DNA from: Bradyrhizobium sp. CB82
Lineage (GTDB): Bacteria; Pseudomonadota; Alphaproteobacteria; Rhizobiales; Xanthobacteraceae
Direction of reading: 5' to 3'
Assembly: GCF_029714405.1 (NCBI RefSeq)
Contig: NZ_CP121650.1
Coordinates: 2,361,001 to 2,425,000, forward strand
DNA: 64,000 nucleotides
In this document: positions 1 through 10,300 of the stretch, piece after piece
Layout: every line of letters begins with the position of its first letter
Position numbering within the stretch: the stretch's first letter is position 1
Notes under the pieces: generated by a model
Told to the model about the DNA's origin: nothing
Database searches by the model: none
What the model saw: only the letters and a program-made list of their open reading frames with translations
Translations under genes and position numbers: made by a program

Positions 1-2
1 GC

Positions 3-692
3 AAGGACCTCTCGATGCTGCGCGGCGAGATGCGCGGCTATCTCGATCGCGGCTACAATGTCGTCAAGATGAAGATCGGCGGCGCGCCGATCGAAGAGGA
101 TCGCACGCGCATCGAGGCGGTGCTGAAGGAGATTGGCAAGGAGGCGCAACTCGCGGTCGATGCCAACGGCCGGTTCGATCTCGAGACCGCGATCGCTTAC
201 GCAAAAATGCTGCGGGACTATCCGTTGTTCTGGTACGAGGAGGCGGGCGATCCGCTCGACTATTCGCTGCAGGCCGCACTCGCAGAATTTTATCCGGCGC
301 CGATGGCAACGGGTGAAAACCTGTTCAGCCACCAGGACACCCGCAACCTGATCCGCCATGGTGGCATGCGGCCGGATCGCGACTGGTTGCAATTCGACTG
401 TGCGCTCTCCTATGGCCTCTGTGAATATCAGCGCACGCTGGAGATGCTGAAGACCCATGGCTGGTCGCCCAGCCGCTGCATCCCGCATGGCGGCCATCAG
501 ATGTCGCTCAACATCGCAGCCGGCCTGGGCCTCGGCGGCAATGAGAGCTACCCAGACCTGTTCCAACCCTATGGCGGTTTCCCCGACGGCGTCCGAGTCG
601 AGAACGGTCACATCACCATGCCGGACCTGCCGGGCATCGGCTTCGAGAGCAAGTCGGATCTCTATAAGGAGATGAAGGCGTTGGCGGAGTAG
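3..692 (+). CDS. D(-)-tartrate dehydratase-like enolase superfamily enzyme, 5' truncated by window edge
   Basis: The reading frame is open from base 3 and gives the last 229 residues of a protein that should be about 390 long. It belongs to the mandelate racemase/muconate lactonizing branch of the enolase superfamily, which abstracts a proton alpha to a carboxylate held on Mg2+. Visible family landmarks, in order, are the K-x-K motif (VVKMKIGG), Asp in AVDANG, Glu in WYEEAGD and Glu in TGEN as metal ligands, and the catalytic His region IPHGGHQMSLN. The overall sequence matches my memory of the Bradyrhizobium D-tartrate dehydratase, which converts D-tartrate to oxaloacetate. The family is sure; the exact substrate is inferred. 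No partner gene follows within the window. Confidence 0.85.
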   Translation, partial: KDLSMLRGEMRGYLDRGYNVVKMKIGGAPIEEDRTRIEAVLKEIGKEAQLAVDANGRFDLETAIAYAKMLRDYPLFWYEEAGDPLDYSLQAALAEFYPAPMATGENLFSHQDTRNLIRHGGMRPDRDWLQFDCALSYGLCEYQRTLEMLKTHGWSPSRCIPHGGHQMSLNIAAGLGLGGNESYPDLFQPYGGFPDGVRVENGHITMPDLPGIGFESKSDLYKEMKALAE

Positions 693-703
693 CCCGGTTT
701 CAC

Positions 704-788
704 GCTCCGTCATTGCGAGCGTAGCGAAGCAATCCAGAAACTTTCCGCGGTGACAGTCTGGATTGCTTCGCTGCGCTCGCAATGACGG
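704..788. repeat. Palindromic repeat, family A copy 1
   Basis: Imperfect inverted repeat with terminal arms CCGTCATTGCGAGCG (707-721) and CGCTCGCAATGACGG (774-788). Inner arms are GCAATCCAG and CTGGATTGC. Bases 704-787 are identical to 1222-1305, on the other side of the GIY-YIG gene. Further family members start at 27925, 30328 and 53306. Confidence 0.9.
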
Positions 789-889
789 TGTGGGGAGAGC
801 CTCGCGCTTCTTTCGTCTCTATTGCGGTCGCCGCTCGGAATCACCTTTCGGTTGTGCTATCGTGAAGCTCTCTTCAGCCGAGCACGATC

Positions 890-1177
890 ATGAAGCAGCC
901 TTGCGTGTACATGTTTGCCAATCGCCGCAATGGGACGATCTATACAGGCGTTACCTCCAATCCGCCGCGCCGCGCGTTTGAGCATCGCCACGGTTTGGTG
1001 AAGGGGTTCTCGTCAAAGTACGGCTGCAAGCTGCTCGTCTGGTACGAGCTGCACGCGACCATGACCGACGCGATTGCGCGCGAGAAGCAGATCAAGGCTG
1101 GCAACCGGGCCAAGAAGCTGGCTTTGATCGAGAGCGTCAACCCGGACTGGATGGATTTGTACGAGACGCTGATCTGA
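890..1177 (+). CDS. Small GIY-YIG domain protein (YhbQ/UPF0213-like)
   Basis: A 95-residue single-domain protein of the GIY-YIG nuclease superfamily. The GIY strand is at CVYMFANRRNG, the YIG-like strand at IYTGVTSN, followed by the conserved Arg/His segment RRAFEHRHG. A basic stretch (IKAGNRAKK) and the C-terminal NPDWMDLYE motif are usual in this small family. Members are presumed Mg2+-dependent DNA nucleases but most are uncharacterised. The gene stands alone and is bracketed by two identical 84-bp palindromic repeats, about 100 bp before the start and 45 bp after the stop, an arrangement that suggests the repeats and the nuclease may move or be maintained together. No strong ribosome binding site is visible before the ATG. 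Confidence 0.85.
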   Translation: MKQPCVYMFANRRNGTIYTGVTSNPPRRAFEHRHGLVKGFSSKYGCKLLVWYELHATMTDAIAREKQIKAGNRAKKLALIESVNPDWMDLYETLI

Positions 1178-1221
1178 CCGCTGGGAGAACAGCGGCACTC
1201 AGGGGCAGGCGGTCGATACTT

Positions 1222-1305
1222 GCTCCGTCATTGCGAGCGTAGCGAAGCAATCCAGAAACTTTCCGCGGTGACAGTCTGGATTGCTTCGCTGCGCTCGCAA
1301 TGACG
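1222..1305. repeat. Palindromic repeat, family A copy 2
   Basis: Identical over 84 bases to 704-787, in the same orientation, so the GIY-YIG gene lies between direct copies of a palindrome. It lies just past the 3' end of the leftward malonyl-CoA decarboxylase gene, so a transcript of that gene could fold it into a stem. Confidence 0.9.
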
Positions 1306-1328
1306 ATGTGGGACGACGTGCATGTCCC

Positions 1329-2678
1329 TCACGACAGCCGCATATCCAGCAGCCGCCGCTCGCCCTTGAGCAACTTCTTCACGGCGCTCGACGCGACGAC
1401 CGTGCCGTCGTTGGCATAGGTCTCGTGGTTCTTCTCGATGTCGTCGAGGCGGTAGAGATAGTTGACCATGACGCCGGCGGACTCGCGCAGGCCCTTGGGC
1501 GAGAGGTCTCCCAGCCAGTTGATGCGCTCGAGCCGGGCGCCGTTGCCGAGATGGAAGCGGGCGACGGAATCGATCAGCCGGCCCTTCGGCGTGCGCGCTT
1601 TCAGGAAATAATAGGCGGCGAGCGGCTCGATCACGCTGCGCAACTGTGCGGTCAGCTCCGCATTCTCGAACCATTTCGGCTCCTCGAGATGCTTCAGCAC
1701 CTCGCGATCCTCGTCGGACAACGGCAGGTCCTTGTCCTGCTTCAGCCACGGCACGAAGCCCGGCACCGGCGACAGCGTCACGAAGGTGTCGAGCTTGGGC
1801 AGTTCGCGCCGCAGCTCCTCGACGACCTGCTTGATCAGAAAGCTGCCGAACGAAATGCCGCCTAAGCCCCGCTGGGTGTTCGAGATCGAGTAGAACACGG
1901 CGGTGCGCGCGCGTTCGATCGGCACCGGCTCGCGGTCGACCGCGAGCAACGGCGCGATCGCGCCGGGGATCGTCTCGGTCAGCGCGACCTCGACGAAGAT
2001 GAGGGGCTCGTCGACCAGCGCCGGATGGAAGAAGGCGTAGCAGCGGCGGTCGACCGGATCGATGCGGCGGCGTAAATCGTCCCAGTCGCTGATCTCGTGC
2101 ACGGCCTCGTAGCGGATGATCTTTTCGAGGATGTTGGCCGGTGTCGACCAGTCGATCCTGCGCAGCACGAGAAACCCCCTGTTGAACCACGAACTCAAGA
2201 GATGCACGACGTCGCGATCGAGCGCGGCAAGATCGGTGTGCCCGTTCATCATGCCGAGCAGGTCGGCACGCATGGCGACGAGATCGCCGGTGCCACCGGG
2301 CGCGCGGTTGAGGCGGCGGATCAGTTCCTGCCGTCGCGGCTCCGAGGCGAAATGCAAGTCGCTGGCGTCCTCGTCGCTCGGCTGGGTGCGCCATTTCTCG
2401 ACCGTCTGGGCAAGCTTCTCGCGATCGGGGCCGAAATCGCGCACCAGCGCCGCGAAAAAGGCGCGGCGTCCCGCCGCATCGAGATCCTGATAGTGATCGA
2501 GCACCTCGCGCGCCATCGCGGTGCCCGAGGCCTCGCCCCGGCCGGACAGTAGCGCCTCGCAGAGCTCGATCAGGCCGTCGGCGTCCTGTTTTGTGTCCGA
2601 GGCGTCACCGCGGCGAAGCAGCGTACGGCCGCGCTCGGAGATCGTGGCGAGCAGATCGGAGAAAAAGGCGTTGGCCAT
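1329..2678 (-). CDS. Malonyl-CoA decarboxylase
   Basis: The 449-residue product matches full-length malonyl-CoA decarboxylase, which converts malonyl-CoA to acetyl-CoA and CO2 in the cytoplasm. The N-terminal helical domain covers about residues 80-170. The C-terminal acetyltransferase-like domain carries the family signatures SISNTQRGLGGISFGSFLIK (Ser/Gly-rich catalytic region) and FHLGNGARLERINWLGD, whose His is the family's catalytic base. In rhizobia this enzyme usually sits in a matABC operon with malonyl-CoA synthetase and a dicarboxylate carrier; no such partners are adjacent here, so it stands alone. A long open frame on the opposite strand is a codon-bias shadow. Confidence 0.93.
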   Translation of the reverse strand: MANAFFSDLLATISERGRTLLRRGDASDTKQDADGLIELCEALLSGRGEASGTAMAREVLDHYQDLDAAGRRAFFAALVRDFGPDREKLAQTVEKWRTQPSDEDASDLHFASEPRRQELIRRLNRAPGGTGDLVAMRADLLGMMNGHTDLAALDRDVVHLLSSWFNRGFLVLRRIDWSTPANILEKIIRYEAVHEISDWDDLRRRIDPVDRRCYAFFHPALVDEPLIFVEVALTETIPGAIAPLLAVDREPVPIERARTAVFYSISNTQRGLGGISFGSFLIKQVVEELRRELPKLDTFVTLSPVPGFVPWLKQDKDLPLSDEDREVLKHLEEPKWFENAELTAQLRSVIEPLAAYYFLKARTPKGRLIDSVARFHLGNGARLERINWLGDLSPKGLRESAGVMVNYLYRLDDIEKNHETYANDGTVVASSAVKKLLKGERRLLDMRLS

Positions 2679-2948
2679 CTGGGCTTTTCGAATCTGGTTT
2701 GTGCGGTGCGGAAGCTTACACGGGATTTAGGCGAAAGCCGATCACAATCAAGCGCGGGAATTCGGCATCTTAAGCTGTGTCATGCGCGCCAAGAAAGCTG
2801 TCATGAGTGCTGTCACGCCCCGCCACCCGGTCTCGCCTCCGGCGAGCCCGATGACAGGCTCCGCCGGGCGTCCAGTATGCCCTGCCTCTCCGTATTTGTG
2901 GCCACCTCTGGAATACCCTTCGCGGGCAATGAGACTGAAAATTGGGGC

Positions 2949-3755
2949 TTACCCCTTTCCCGCAAACTCCGTCGGCGTCCGGCCCGTGACCTGGCGGAAG
3001 GCAGCGGAGAAGGCGGGCACGCTGGCATAGCCGAGCTGGGCGGCGAGCTGCTTGATCGAGACATTGGCATCTGTCGATAGTCTTTCGATTGCGGCTGCGA
3101 TGCGGGCGCGCTGGCACCAGCTCTTGAAGCTCAGCTGCGTCTCGGAGGAGAACAGCCGCGACAGCGTGCGCGCGGAGGTTCCGACCTCGTGCGCGAGCGC
3201 CTCGATCTCGTAGTTCCCGGTCGGATCGTCCAGCACGATCAGCGCTGCGCGCCGGCAGCGCGGCTCCCGCGGCAGCGGCACGAAGGTCGCGGAATCTTCG
3301 GCCTGGTGCAGTTCCAGCATCACCAGGCGAACCAGAAGCTCGGTGCGCTCGGGCGTATTGCGAGAATCAAAGAGCGCCAGGATCGCCTGGTGCAGGAGCG
3401 GCGACACCCGCACCACGAACTCCTTGGCGAGCCCCTTGGCGCGCTGCTCGCGCTTCAGCCAGGGCAGGTCGAAATACAGCGTGCGCATCTCGATGTCGGC
3501 GAGCACGTCGATGGCGTGTTCGAGATGGGCCGGCACCCAGACCGCGCGGTCCGGCGGCACCAGCCAGCGCCCCTTCGGCGTCGTCACCTGCATCGTGCCT
3601 TTCGCGGCATAGACGAGCTGGGCCTCGCGGTGCATGTGCGGGTCGAGGCGCAAGCCCTTGGGATAGTCGCGCGCGACGAGGTGTACGCCCGCGGTCGAGT
3701 GGCGGTTTCCGCGCACTACCTTGATTGGCGTTTCGACGACAGTCATTGGCGGCAT
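2949..3755 (-). CDS. AraC family transcriptional regulator with N-terminal cupin
   Basis: This 268-residue protein has an N-terminal cupin sensor (about residues 30-120, with HMHREAQLVYAAKG and the HLEHAIDVL segment). Its C-terminal AraC-type double helix-turn-helix lies at about 165-265 and includes ARTLSRLFSSETQLSFKSW and LGYASVPAFSAAFRQVTGRTP. It is divergent from the MFS exporter gene, with 53 bp between the start codons. That layout is typical of a local regulator of an efflux or uptake gene responding to a small ligand. Two ATGs (3755 and 3746) are possible starts; neither has a clear ribosome binding site. The ligand is unknown. Confidence 0.88.
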   Translation of the reverse strand: MPPMTVVETPIKVVRGNRHSTAGVHLVARDYPKGLRLDPHMHREAQLVYAAKGTMQVTTPKGRWLVPPDRAVWVPAHLEHAIDVLADIEMRTLYFDLPWLKREQRAKGLAKEFVVRVSPLLHQAILALFDSRNTPERTELLVRLVMLELHQAEDSATFVPLPREPRCRRAALIVLDDPTGNYEIEALAHEVGTSARTLSRLFSSETQLSFKSWCQRARIAAAIERLSTDANVSIKQLAAQLGYASVPAFSAAFRQVTGRTPTEFAGKG

Positions 3756-3808
3756 CCCGTTGTGACCCCGACCTATAACCCATTTCGGAGCAAGAGAGGA
3801 TTCGTCGT

Positions 3809-4987
3809 ATGAACAGCCCCGGCCGGGTGATCGGTTTCGTCAACGCCGCGCATTTCATCGATCACTATGCGATGCTGATTTTCGCCGCCGCCGTGATCAT
3901 CATGGGGCCGGCGCTCGGCATGGCCTATTCCGAACTGCTGCCTTACGCGACGCCAGGCTTCATCGCCTTCGGCGCGGGATCGCTGCTCACCGGCTGGCTC
4001 GGGGATCGCTGGAGCCGCCGCCACATGATGGTGATCTTCTTCATCGGCATCGGCGCCTCGATGGTCTCGGTCGGCTTCGTGCAGACGCCGGCGCAACTCG
4101 GCGCGGCACTGCTCGCGATCGGCATCTTCGCCTCGATCTATCATCCGGTCGGCACCGCGATGATCGTGTCCTATGCGGACAGGCTCGGCCGCGAGATGGG
4201 GCTGAACGGCGTCTGGGGCAATCTCGGCGTTGCGTCGTCTGCACTGGTCACCGGCGTGATCGGGCAATATCTCGGCTGGCGTTTTGCCTTCATCGTTCCA
4301 GGCGCCGTTACGATGCTGATCGGCATCGCCTTCGCGATGACCGTCGCGCATGAGGACCGCAAGGGCAGCAAGCAAGCGGCGGCGCAGGCGCGCGTCGCCA
4401 AACACGACATGTGGCGCGTGGTCCTTGCTCTGCTGATCGTGGTGATCGCGATCTCGACGACGTTCAATGCCGTCACTGTCGCGCTGCCAAAGCTGTTCGC
4501 GGAGCGGCTCGCCGATCTCACCAAGAGCCCGGCGCTGTTGGGGGGCATCGCGGCCTGCGTCTACGTGTTCGGCGCGATGACGCAATACACGATCGGCCGG
4601 CTGCTCGACCATTACTCGCTGAAGACGGTGGCGCTGCCGCTGTCCTTCATGCTGGCGCCATTTCTGTATCTCGCGGCGAGCCTGTCCAACCTGCCGCTGA
4701 TCGTGGTCTCGATCGGCATCGTCATGGGCGCGTTCGGTCAGGTCACGGTAAACGACGCCATGGTCGGCAAATACACCACCGAGGAATGGCGCTCGCGCGC
4801 CTATGCGGTGCGCTATTTCGTCGGCTTCACCGCGGCCGGCGCCTCGGTCGGCCTGGTCGCCTGGCTTTACGAGCAGGGCGGCTTCGTCACCATGCTGCGT
4901 GCCTTCGCCGCGCTCTGTCTGCTGGCGATCGCAGCCGCGATCATCCTGCCCCGCGAAATCAGGACGCCAGCGGCACAGCCGGGCTGA
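3809..4987 (+). CDS. MFS transporter
   Basis: A 392-residue integral membrane protein with about 12 hydrophobic segments. The cytoplasmic loop between helices 2 and 3 has the MFS signature (GWLGDRWSRRHMM). The central loop near residue 190 is basic. It resembles the cyanate/fosmidomycin-resistance type exporters often paired with AraC regulators, as here with the divergent gene at 2949-3755. The start is preceded by GAGAGGA at good spacing. The substrate cannot be read from sequence; a drug or metabolite exporter is the cautious call. Confidence 0.85.
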   Translation: MNSPGRVIGFVNAAHFIDHYAMLIFAAAVIIMGPALGMAYSELLPYATPGFIAFGAGSLLTGWLGDRWSRRHMMVIFFIGIGASMVSVGFVQTPAQLGAALLAIGIFASIYHPVGTAMIVSYADRLGREMGLNGVWGNLGVASSALVTGVIGQYLGWRFAFIVPGAVTMLIGIAFAMTVAHEDRKGSKQAAAQARVAKHDMWRVVLALLIVVIAISTTFNAVTVALPKLFAERLADLTKSPALLGGIAACVYVFGAMTQYTIGRLLDHYSLKTVALPLSFMLAPFLYLAASLSNLPLIVVSIGIVMGAFGQVTVNDAMVGKYTTEEWRSRAYAVRYFVGFTAAGASVGLVAWLYEQGGFVTMLRAFAALCLLAIAAAIILPREIRTPAAQPG

Positions 4988-5097
4988 GGGTGCCGCTTGC
5001 CTCCCACGGGAGGCGGGAACTCGCTCCGCTTCTCGCGGGTTCTACCTCCAGCCGCCGGCACCGTGCCGGATCAGCCAGACGGGGGAAAGATAGCTGC

Positions 5098-7359
5098 ATG
5101 CAGTGGTGCCTGCTCCGACCGGTCAGCCTGGTCCCCGCGGCGCTTGCCCTAACGACCATTGCGGCCAGTGCCGAGGGCGGCAAATCCACCGGTCCGTCCG
5201 AATTCCTCCTGGTCGCGCAGATTGTGCTCCTGATCGCCGTGGGCCGCGGTCTGGGTGAGATCATGCAGCGCATCGGGCAACCCTCCGTAATCGGCGAACT
5301 GCTTGCCGGCATCCTGCTCGGGCCGTCGATCTTCGGCTGGATCTGGCCGGAAGCGCAACAAGCCGTCTTCCCGAAGACCCCCGAGCAGAAGGCGATGATC
5401 GACGGCATCGCCCAGTTCGGCATCTTGCTCCTGTTGCTGCTGACCGGCATGGAAACCGATCTCAAGCTGGTTCGGAGGATCGGCAAGGCGGCGATTGCAA
5501 TCTCGATTGCCGGTATCGTCGTTCCCTTCGCTTGCGGCTTCGCGCTCGGTGAATTTCTGCCCGATGCACTTCTGCCCAATCCGCAGCAGCGTCTGGTGGC
5601 CTCATTGTTCATGGGCACGGCTCTGTCGATCTCGTCGGTGAAGATCGTCGCGGTTGTCGTGCGCGAGATGAACTTCATGCGCCGCAATGTCGGGCAGATC
5701 ATCGTGGCGACCGCCATCATCGACGATACCATCGGCTGGATCGTCATCGCGGTCATCTTCAGCCTCGCTTCGCAGGGCACGCTTGATGTCGCATCCGTCG
5801 CCAAGGCCGTGCTGGGTACGCTGATCTTCCTCGCCGTCAGCTTCACCATCGGCCGGCGCATGGTTTCCCTGCTTATCCGCTGGGCCAACGATACCCTCGT
5901 CAGCACCGCGCCGGTCATTACCGTCATTCTGCTGTTGATGGGCGCGATGGCACTGCTCACGCATCTGATCGGCGTGCACACGGTGCTCGGCGCCTTCGTC
6001 GCCGGCATTCTGGTCGGCGAATCCCCGATTCTGACCCGGCAGATCGACGAGCGTCTCCGCGGCCTGATATCGAGCTTCTTCATGCCCGTGTTCTTCGGGC
6101 TCGCCGGTCTGAGCGCCGATCTCTCCGTGCTCCGCGATCCCCATCTCCTGATGCTCACCGGCCTGCTCGTCGTGATCGCGAGCGTCGGCAAGTTCGGCGG
6201 TGCATTCGTCGGCGGCACCATGGGCGGTCTGAACTACCGGGAATCGCTGGCGCTCGCCAGCGGGATGAATGCGCGCGGCTCGACCGAGGTCATCATCGCG
6301 ACGATCGGCCTCTCCATCGGCGTACTCAGCCAGACCCTGTTCACAATGATCGTGACGATGGCGATCGTGACCACAATGGCGATGCCGCCGATGCTGCGTG
6401 CGGTGCTCGTCGGGCTGCCGATGAACATGGAAGAGAAGGAAAGGCTGGAGCGCGAGGAGTTCGAGACGCGCGGCTTCGTCGCCAATCTCGAGCGGCCCTT
6501 GCTAACGGTGGACGAGAGCGTCAATGCGACCTTCGCGGCCCATATTGCAGGCCTGATCGTCGGTATGCGCGGCTTGCCGATCACTGTGCTGCGCGTCGGC
6601 CGGCTTGCGAAGGAACAGGAGGGGGGACGGGACGAAGAGGTGAGCCACGAAGCCGTGGTGAAGAGGGCGGCCGAAATGGTGTCGGGTCACGAAGAGGCCG
6701 GCGGCGTCGATATCGTCACCCGGACCAGACGAGCGGAGCTCGGCGAGGCGATCGCCAGTGAAGCGCGGAAAGGCTTCGATCTCCTGGTCATGGGCATCGA
6801 AAGGGTTACCGCGATCAATGATCGTTTCGACGGGCGGGTCGAGGAGATCGCTGCCGCGTTCGATGGGCCGCTCGCGATCGTCGCGGCCAAGGGAAGCCAT
6901 TTGAAACAGCCCATGCCCGAGAGGCTCAACATCCTCGTGCCGGTCTCGGGCAGCGGCGTTTCCAAACGCGGAGCCGAGGTCGCGGTCGCTCTGGCGCAGG
7001 CTGGATCAGGCTCACTCCGCGTAATCTATGTGGCGACGACGCGGGACAAGGGCGCGCAGCGCGGCGCCTCCCGCGGCCTGATCCAGGAGGAGGGCATTCT
7101 CAAGGACACCAGCGATCTCGCCGCCCGCTATGACGTCGACATTACCACGACACTGCGCATGAACAGGGCGCCCGAGGCGGCGATCCTGCGTGAGATCGAC
7201 ACCACCGATGTCGATCTCGTGGTCATGGGTGTCGACCGCATCCAGGCCGATCACCTCTCCTTCGGCGGTGTCGCCGATGCCGTCCTCAGGCAGTCGAAGG
7301 TATCGGTCCTGCTGGTGTCGAGCGGCGAGGCGCATCGGACGCCCGTAGAGAAAGCTTAG
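5098..7359 (+). CDS. CPA2-type cation:proton antiporter with C-terminal Usp-like domains
   Basis: The 753-residue protein begins with a possible signal or first membrane helix, then about 12 transmembrane segments of the Na+/H+ exchanger (CPA2/KefB-like) fold (about residues 30-440), including NARGSTEVIIATIGLSIG. A soluble C-terminal half (about 465-750) has two universal-stress-protein-like halves; the second ends with VDLVVMGVDRIQADH and SVLLVSS. The frame stays open far upstream, but that part is an out-of-frame shadow of the MFS gene; the ATG at 5098 follows GGGGGAAAG. Its stop codon overlaps the stop of the convergent RND gene. A role in K+ or Na+/H+ exchange under stress is inferred from family. 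Confidence 0.87.
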   Translation: MQWCLLRPVSLVPAALALTTIAASAEGGKSTGPSEFLLVAQIVLLIAVGRGLGEIMQRIGQPSVIGELLAGILLGPSIFGWIWPEAQQAVFPKTPEQKAMIDGIAQFGILLLLLLTGMETDLKLVRRIGKAAIAISIAGIVVPFACGFALGEFLPDALLPNPQQRLVASLFMGTALSISSVKIVAVVVREMNFMRRNVGQIIVATAIIDDTIGWIVIAVIFSLASQGTLDVASVAKAVLGTLIFLAVSFTIGRRMVSLLIRWANDTLVSTAPVITVILLLMGAMALLTHLIGVHTVLGAFVAGILVGESPILTRQIDERLRGLISSFFMPVFFGLAGLSADLSVLRDPHLLMLTGLLVVIASVGKFGGAFVGGTMGGLNYRESLALASGMNARGSTEVIIATIGLSIGVLSQTLFTMIVTMAIVTTMAMPPMLRAVLVGLPMNMEEKERLEREEFETRGFVANLERPLLTVDESVNATFAAHIAGLIVGMRGLPITVLRVGRLAKEQEGGRDEEVSHEAVVKRAAEMVSGHEEAGGVDIVTRTRRAELGEAIASEARKGFDLLVMGIERVTAINDRFDGRVEEIAAAFDGPLAIVAAKGSHLKQPMPERLNILVPVSGSGVSKRGAEVAVALAQAGSGSLRVIYVATTRDKGAQRGASRGLIQEEGILKDTSDLAARYDVDITTTLRMNRAPEAAILREIDTTDVDLVVMGVDRIQADHLSFGGVADAVLRQSKVSVLLVSSGEAHRTPVEKA

Positions 7360-10300
7360 GACTTCACCTCCGCGGTTGCCGGCGGGGCCGGCGATACCTT
7401 CTTCTTCGACGCGCGCCAGTTCTCAAAACGCTGTACCACCACGAAGAAGGCGGGCACGAACAGCACCGCGAGACAGGTCGAGGCGAGCATGCCTGAGAAC
7501 ACGGTGATGCCGATCGACTTGCGCGCGCTGGCGCCGGCGCCGGTTGCGAGCACCAAGGGCACGACGCCGAGGATGAAGGCGAACGACGTCATCAGGATCG
7601 GCCGGAAGCGGGCGCGTGCTGCTTCGATCGCGGACTCCATCAGCGGCTTGCCGTCGCGGACGTGCAGCTCCAGGCCGACCTCGACGATCAGGATCGCGTT
7701 CTTCGCCGATAGCGCGATCAGGAGGATCAGGCCGATCTGGCAATAGAGGTTGTTGTCGATCTTAAGGCCATTGAGCACCAGCATCGGTCCGATCAGCGAC
7801 AGCGGCACCGCGAGGATCACCGAGATCGGTGCGTACCAGCTCTCGTACTGGCCGGCCAGCACGAGATAGACCAGCAGCATGGCGAGGCCGAACACCCAGT
7901 AAATCTGATTGGAGACGGCCTTCTCCTGATAGGACATCGCGGTCCATTCATAGCCGGTGCCTGATGGCAGCGTCTTGTCCGCGATCTCTTCCATCAATTG
8001 CAGGGACTCGCCGGAGGAATAGCCCTGCGCCGGCAGGCCGACGATGGTCGAAGAGGGATAGAGATTGTAGAGGCTGATCAGCGACGGACCCGTGGCCGGC
8101 GTGACCTTCGCTACGGTGCCGATCGGGATCATATCGCCGTTCGAGTTGCGCACCTGCATGTTGGCGATGTCGCGCTCGGTGACGCGGAACGCCGGATCGG
8201 CCTGGGTATAGACCTGGAATACACGGCCGAACTTGTTGAACTGGTTGACGTAGGACGAGCCGAGATAGGTCGATAGCGCCGAGAATACCTGGTCCGTTGT
8301 CACGTGCAGCGTCTGGGTCTTGACGCGATCGATCTCGACATTGAATTGCGGCACGGATGAGCGGAACGATGAGGAGACGCGCTGCAGCGCGCTCTGGCTT
8401 TGGGCGTTGCCGACCATCGCGCCGGTGATTGCCTGGAGCTTTGCAAAATCGCTGTTGCCGTCGCGCAGCTCGACCTGCATCGAGAAGCCGGCCGCGTTGC
8501 CGATGCCCTGGATTGGCGGCGGTGGCAGCACCAGCGTGCGCGCTTCCATCAGGGTCGCAAGCCTGTCGTTCAGCCCGTATACCAGCGAGCGCAGATCCTC
8601 GCCTTTGCCGCGCGCCCCCCAGTCCTTCAGGATGATGTAGGCGACGCCGGCATTCGCAAGGCTCGCGCTGTTGTCGAGCGCGGAGATGCCGGCAATGGTG
8701 ATGACCTGCTGGACACCCGGCGTGTCCTTGATGAGTTCGCTGGCCTTGTCGAGCACGCTCTGGGTTCGCTCGAGCGCCGCGCCGTCGGGCAGTTGCACGG
8801 CGGCGATCAGATAGCCCTGATCCTCGATCGGCAGGAAGCCGGTCGGCACGCGTGACAGGCCGTAGCCGCCGATGCCGATAAGGACCAGCGCGACCGCAAC
8901 CGAGATGGCGCTGTTCCTGACCAGCGCGCCGATCAGCCGCGTATAGCCCCGCTCGACGCGGTTATAGACGGCGTTGAAGCCGCGGTAGAAGAAGTTGCGC
9001 CGCTCCGGCGGTACCGCCGGCCGCAGCCACAGCGCGCACTGCGTCGGCTTCAGCGTCGCCGCGTTGATGGCGCTGAGCAGCGCGGTCGCGGCGATCACCA
9101 GCGCGAATTGGGAATAAATGCGACCCGTGAGGCCGGCGAGGAACGACGCCGGCAGGAACACGGAGATCAGCACCAAGGTGATGCCGACGATCGGCGCGAA
9201 CAGCTGGTCCATCGCCCGGATCGCGGCGTCGTGACCGTTCATGCCCTGCTCGATGTTGTGGGCGGCGCCCTCCACCACGACGATCGCGTCGTCGACCACG
9301 ATGCCAATCGCGAGCACGATCGCAAACAGCGTCGACATGTTGATGGTGAAGCCGAGCGCGGCCATCGCGGCGAACGCGCCGATGATGGTCACCGGCACGG
9401 TCGTCGCCGGCACCAGCATCGCGCGCCAGTCCTGCAGGAACACGAGGATCACGACCAGAACCAGGAGGCCGGCCTCGATCAGGGTCATGTAGACCTCGTG
9501 GACAGAGGCCTGCACGAATTTGGTGGTGTCGAACGGCGTGTCGTATTTGATGCCTTGCGGGAAGGCCTTTGCGAGCTCCGCCATCTTCTTCTCGACGGCC
9601 TGCTCGACCTGAAGCGCGTTGGCGCCGGGCGACTGAAACACGCCGATGCCGGTGGCGGGCTGCTTGTTGAGCGAGAAGATCTGGCTGTAGGTCTGCGCTC
9701 CCAGTTCGACCCAGCCGACGTCGCGTACGCGCGTGACGTCACCGCTGGTGCCCGATTTGACGATGATGTTCTCGAACTGGGTGGTGTCGTCGAGTCGGCC
9801 GTTGACGTTCAGCGTATATTGGAACGCCTGTCCAGGCGGCGTCGGCGGCGCACCGACCTGGCCGGCCGAGACCTGCTGGCTCTGCTGCTGGATCGCCGTG
9901 ATGACGTCCGACGGCATCAGTCCGCGGACCTGGAGCTGGTTCGGGTCGAGCCACACCCGCATCGAATACTGGCCAGCCCCGAACACCGTGACGTTGCCGA
10001 CGCCGGGCAGGCGGGAGAGCTCGTCGCGGATGTTGATGGTGGCGTAGTTGCTCAAATACAAGCTGTCGAACCGCGAGTCCGGCGAGGTCAGCGTCACGAA
10101 CAGCAAGATCGCGGTCGATTTCTTCTGGACAGTGACGCCCTGGTTCTGCACGGCCTGCGGCAGTTGTGCGAGCGCGCTGGAAACGCGGTTCTGCACCAGC
10201 ACCTGCGCGAAGTTCAGGTCGACGCCGATCTTGAACGTCACGGTCAGCGTGTAGGTGCCGTCGGAGCCGCTGTAGGACTGCATGTAGAGCATGTCCTCGA

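Noticed and set aside
1228..2394. Long open frames on both strands over the malonyl-CoA decarboxylase gene
   Set aside because: They have arginine- and alanine-rich products without domains and mirror the codon bias of the real gene.
4411..5097. Long 5' extension of the antiporter frame
   Set aside because: It overlaps the MFS gene out of frame. A signal-like N-terminus and ribosome binding site at 5098 fit better.
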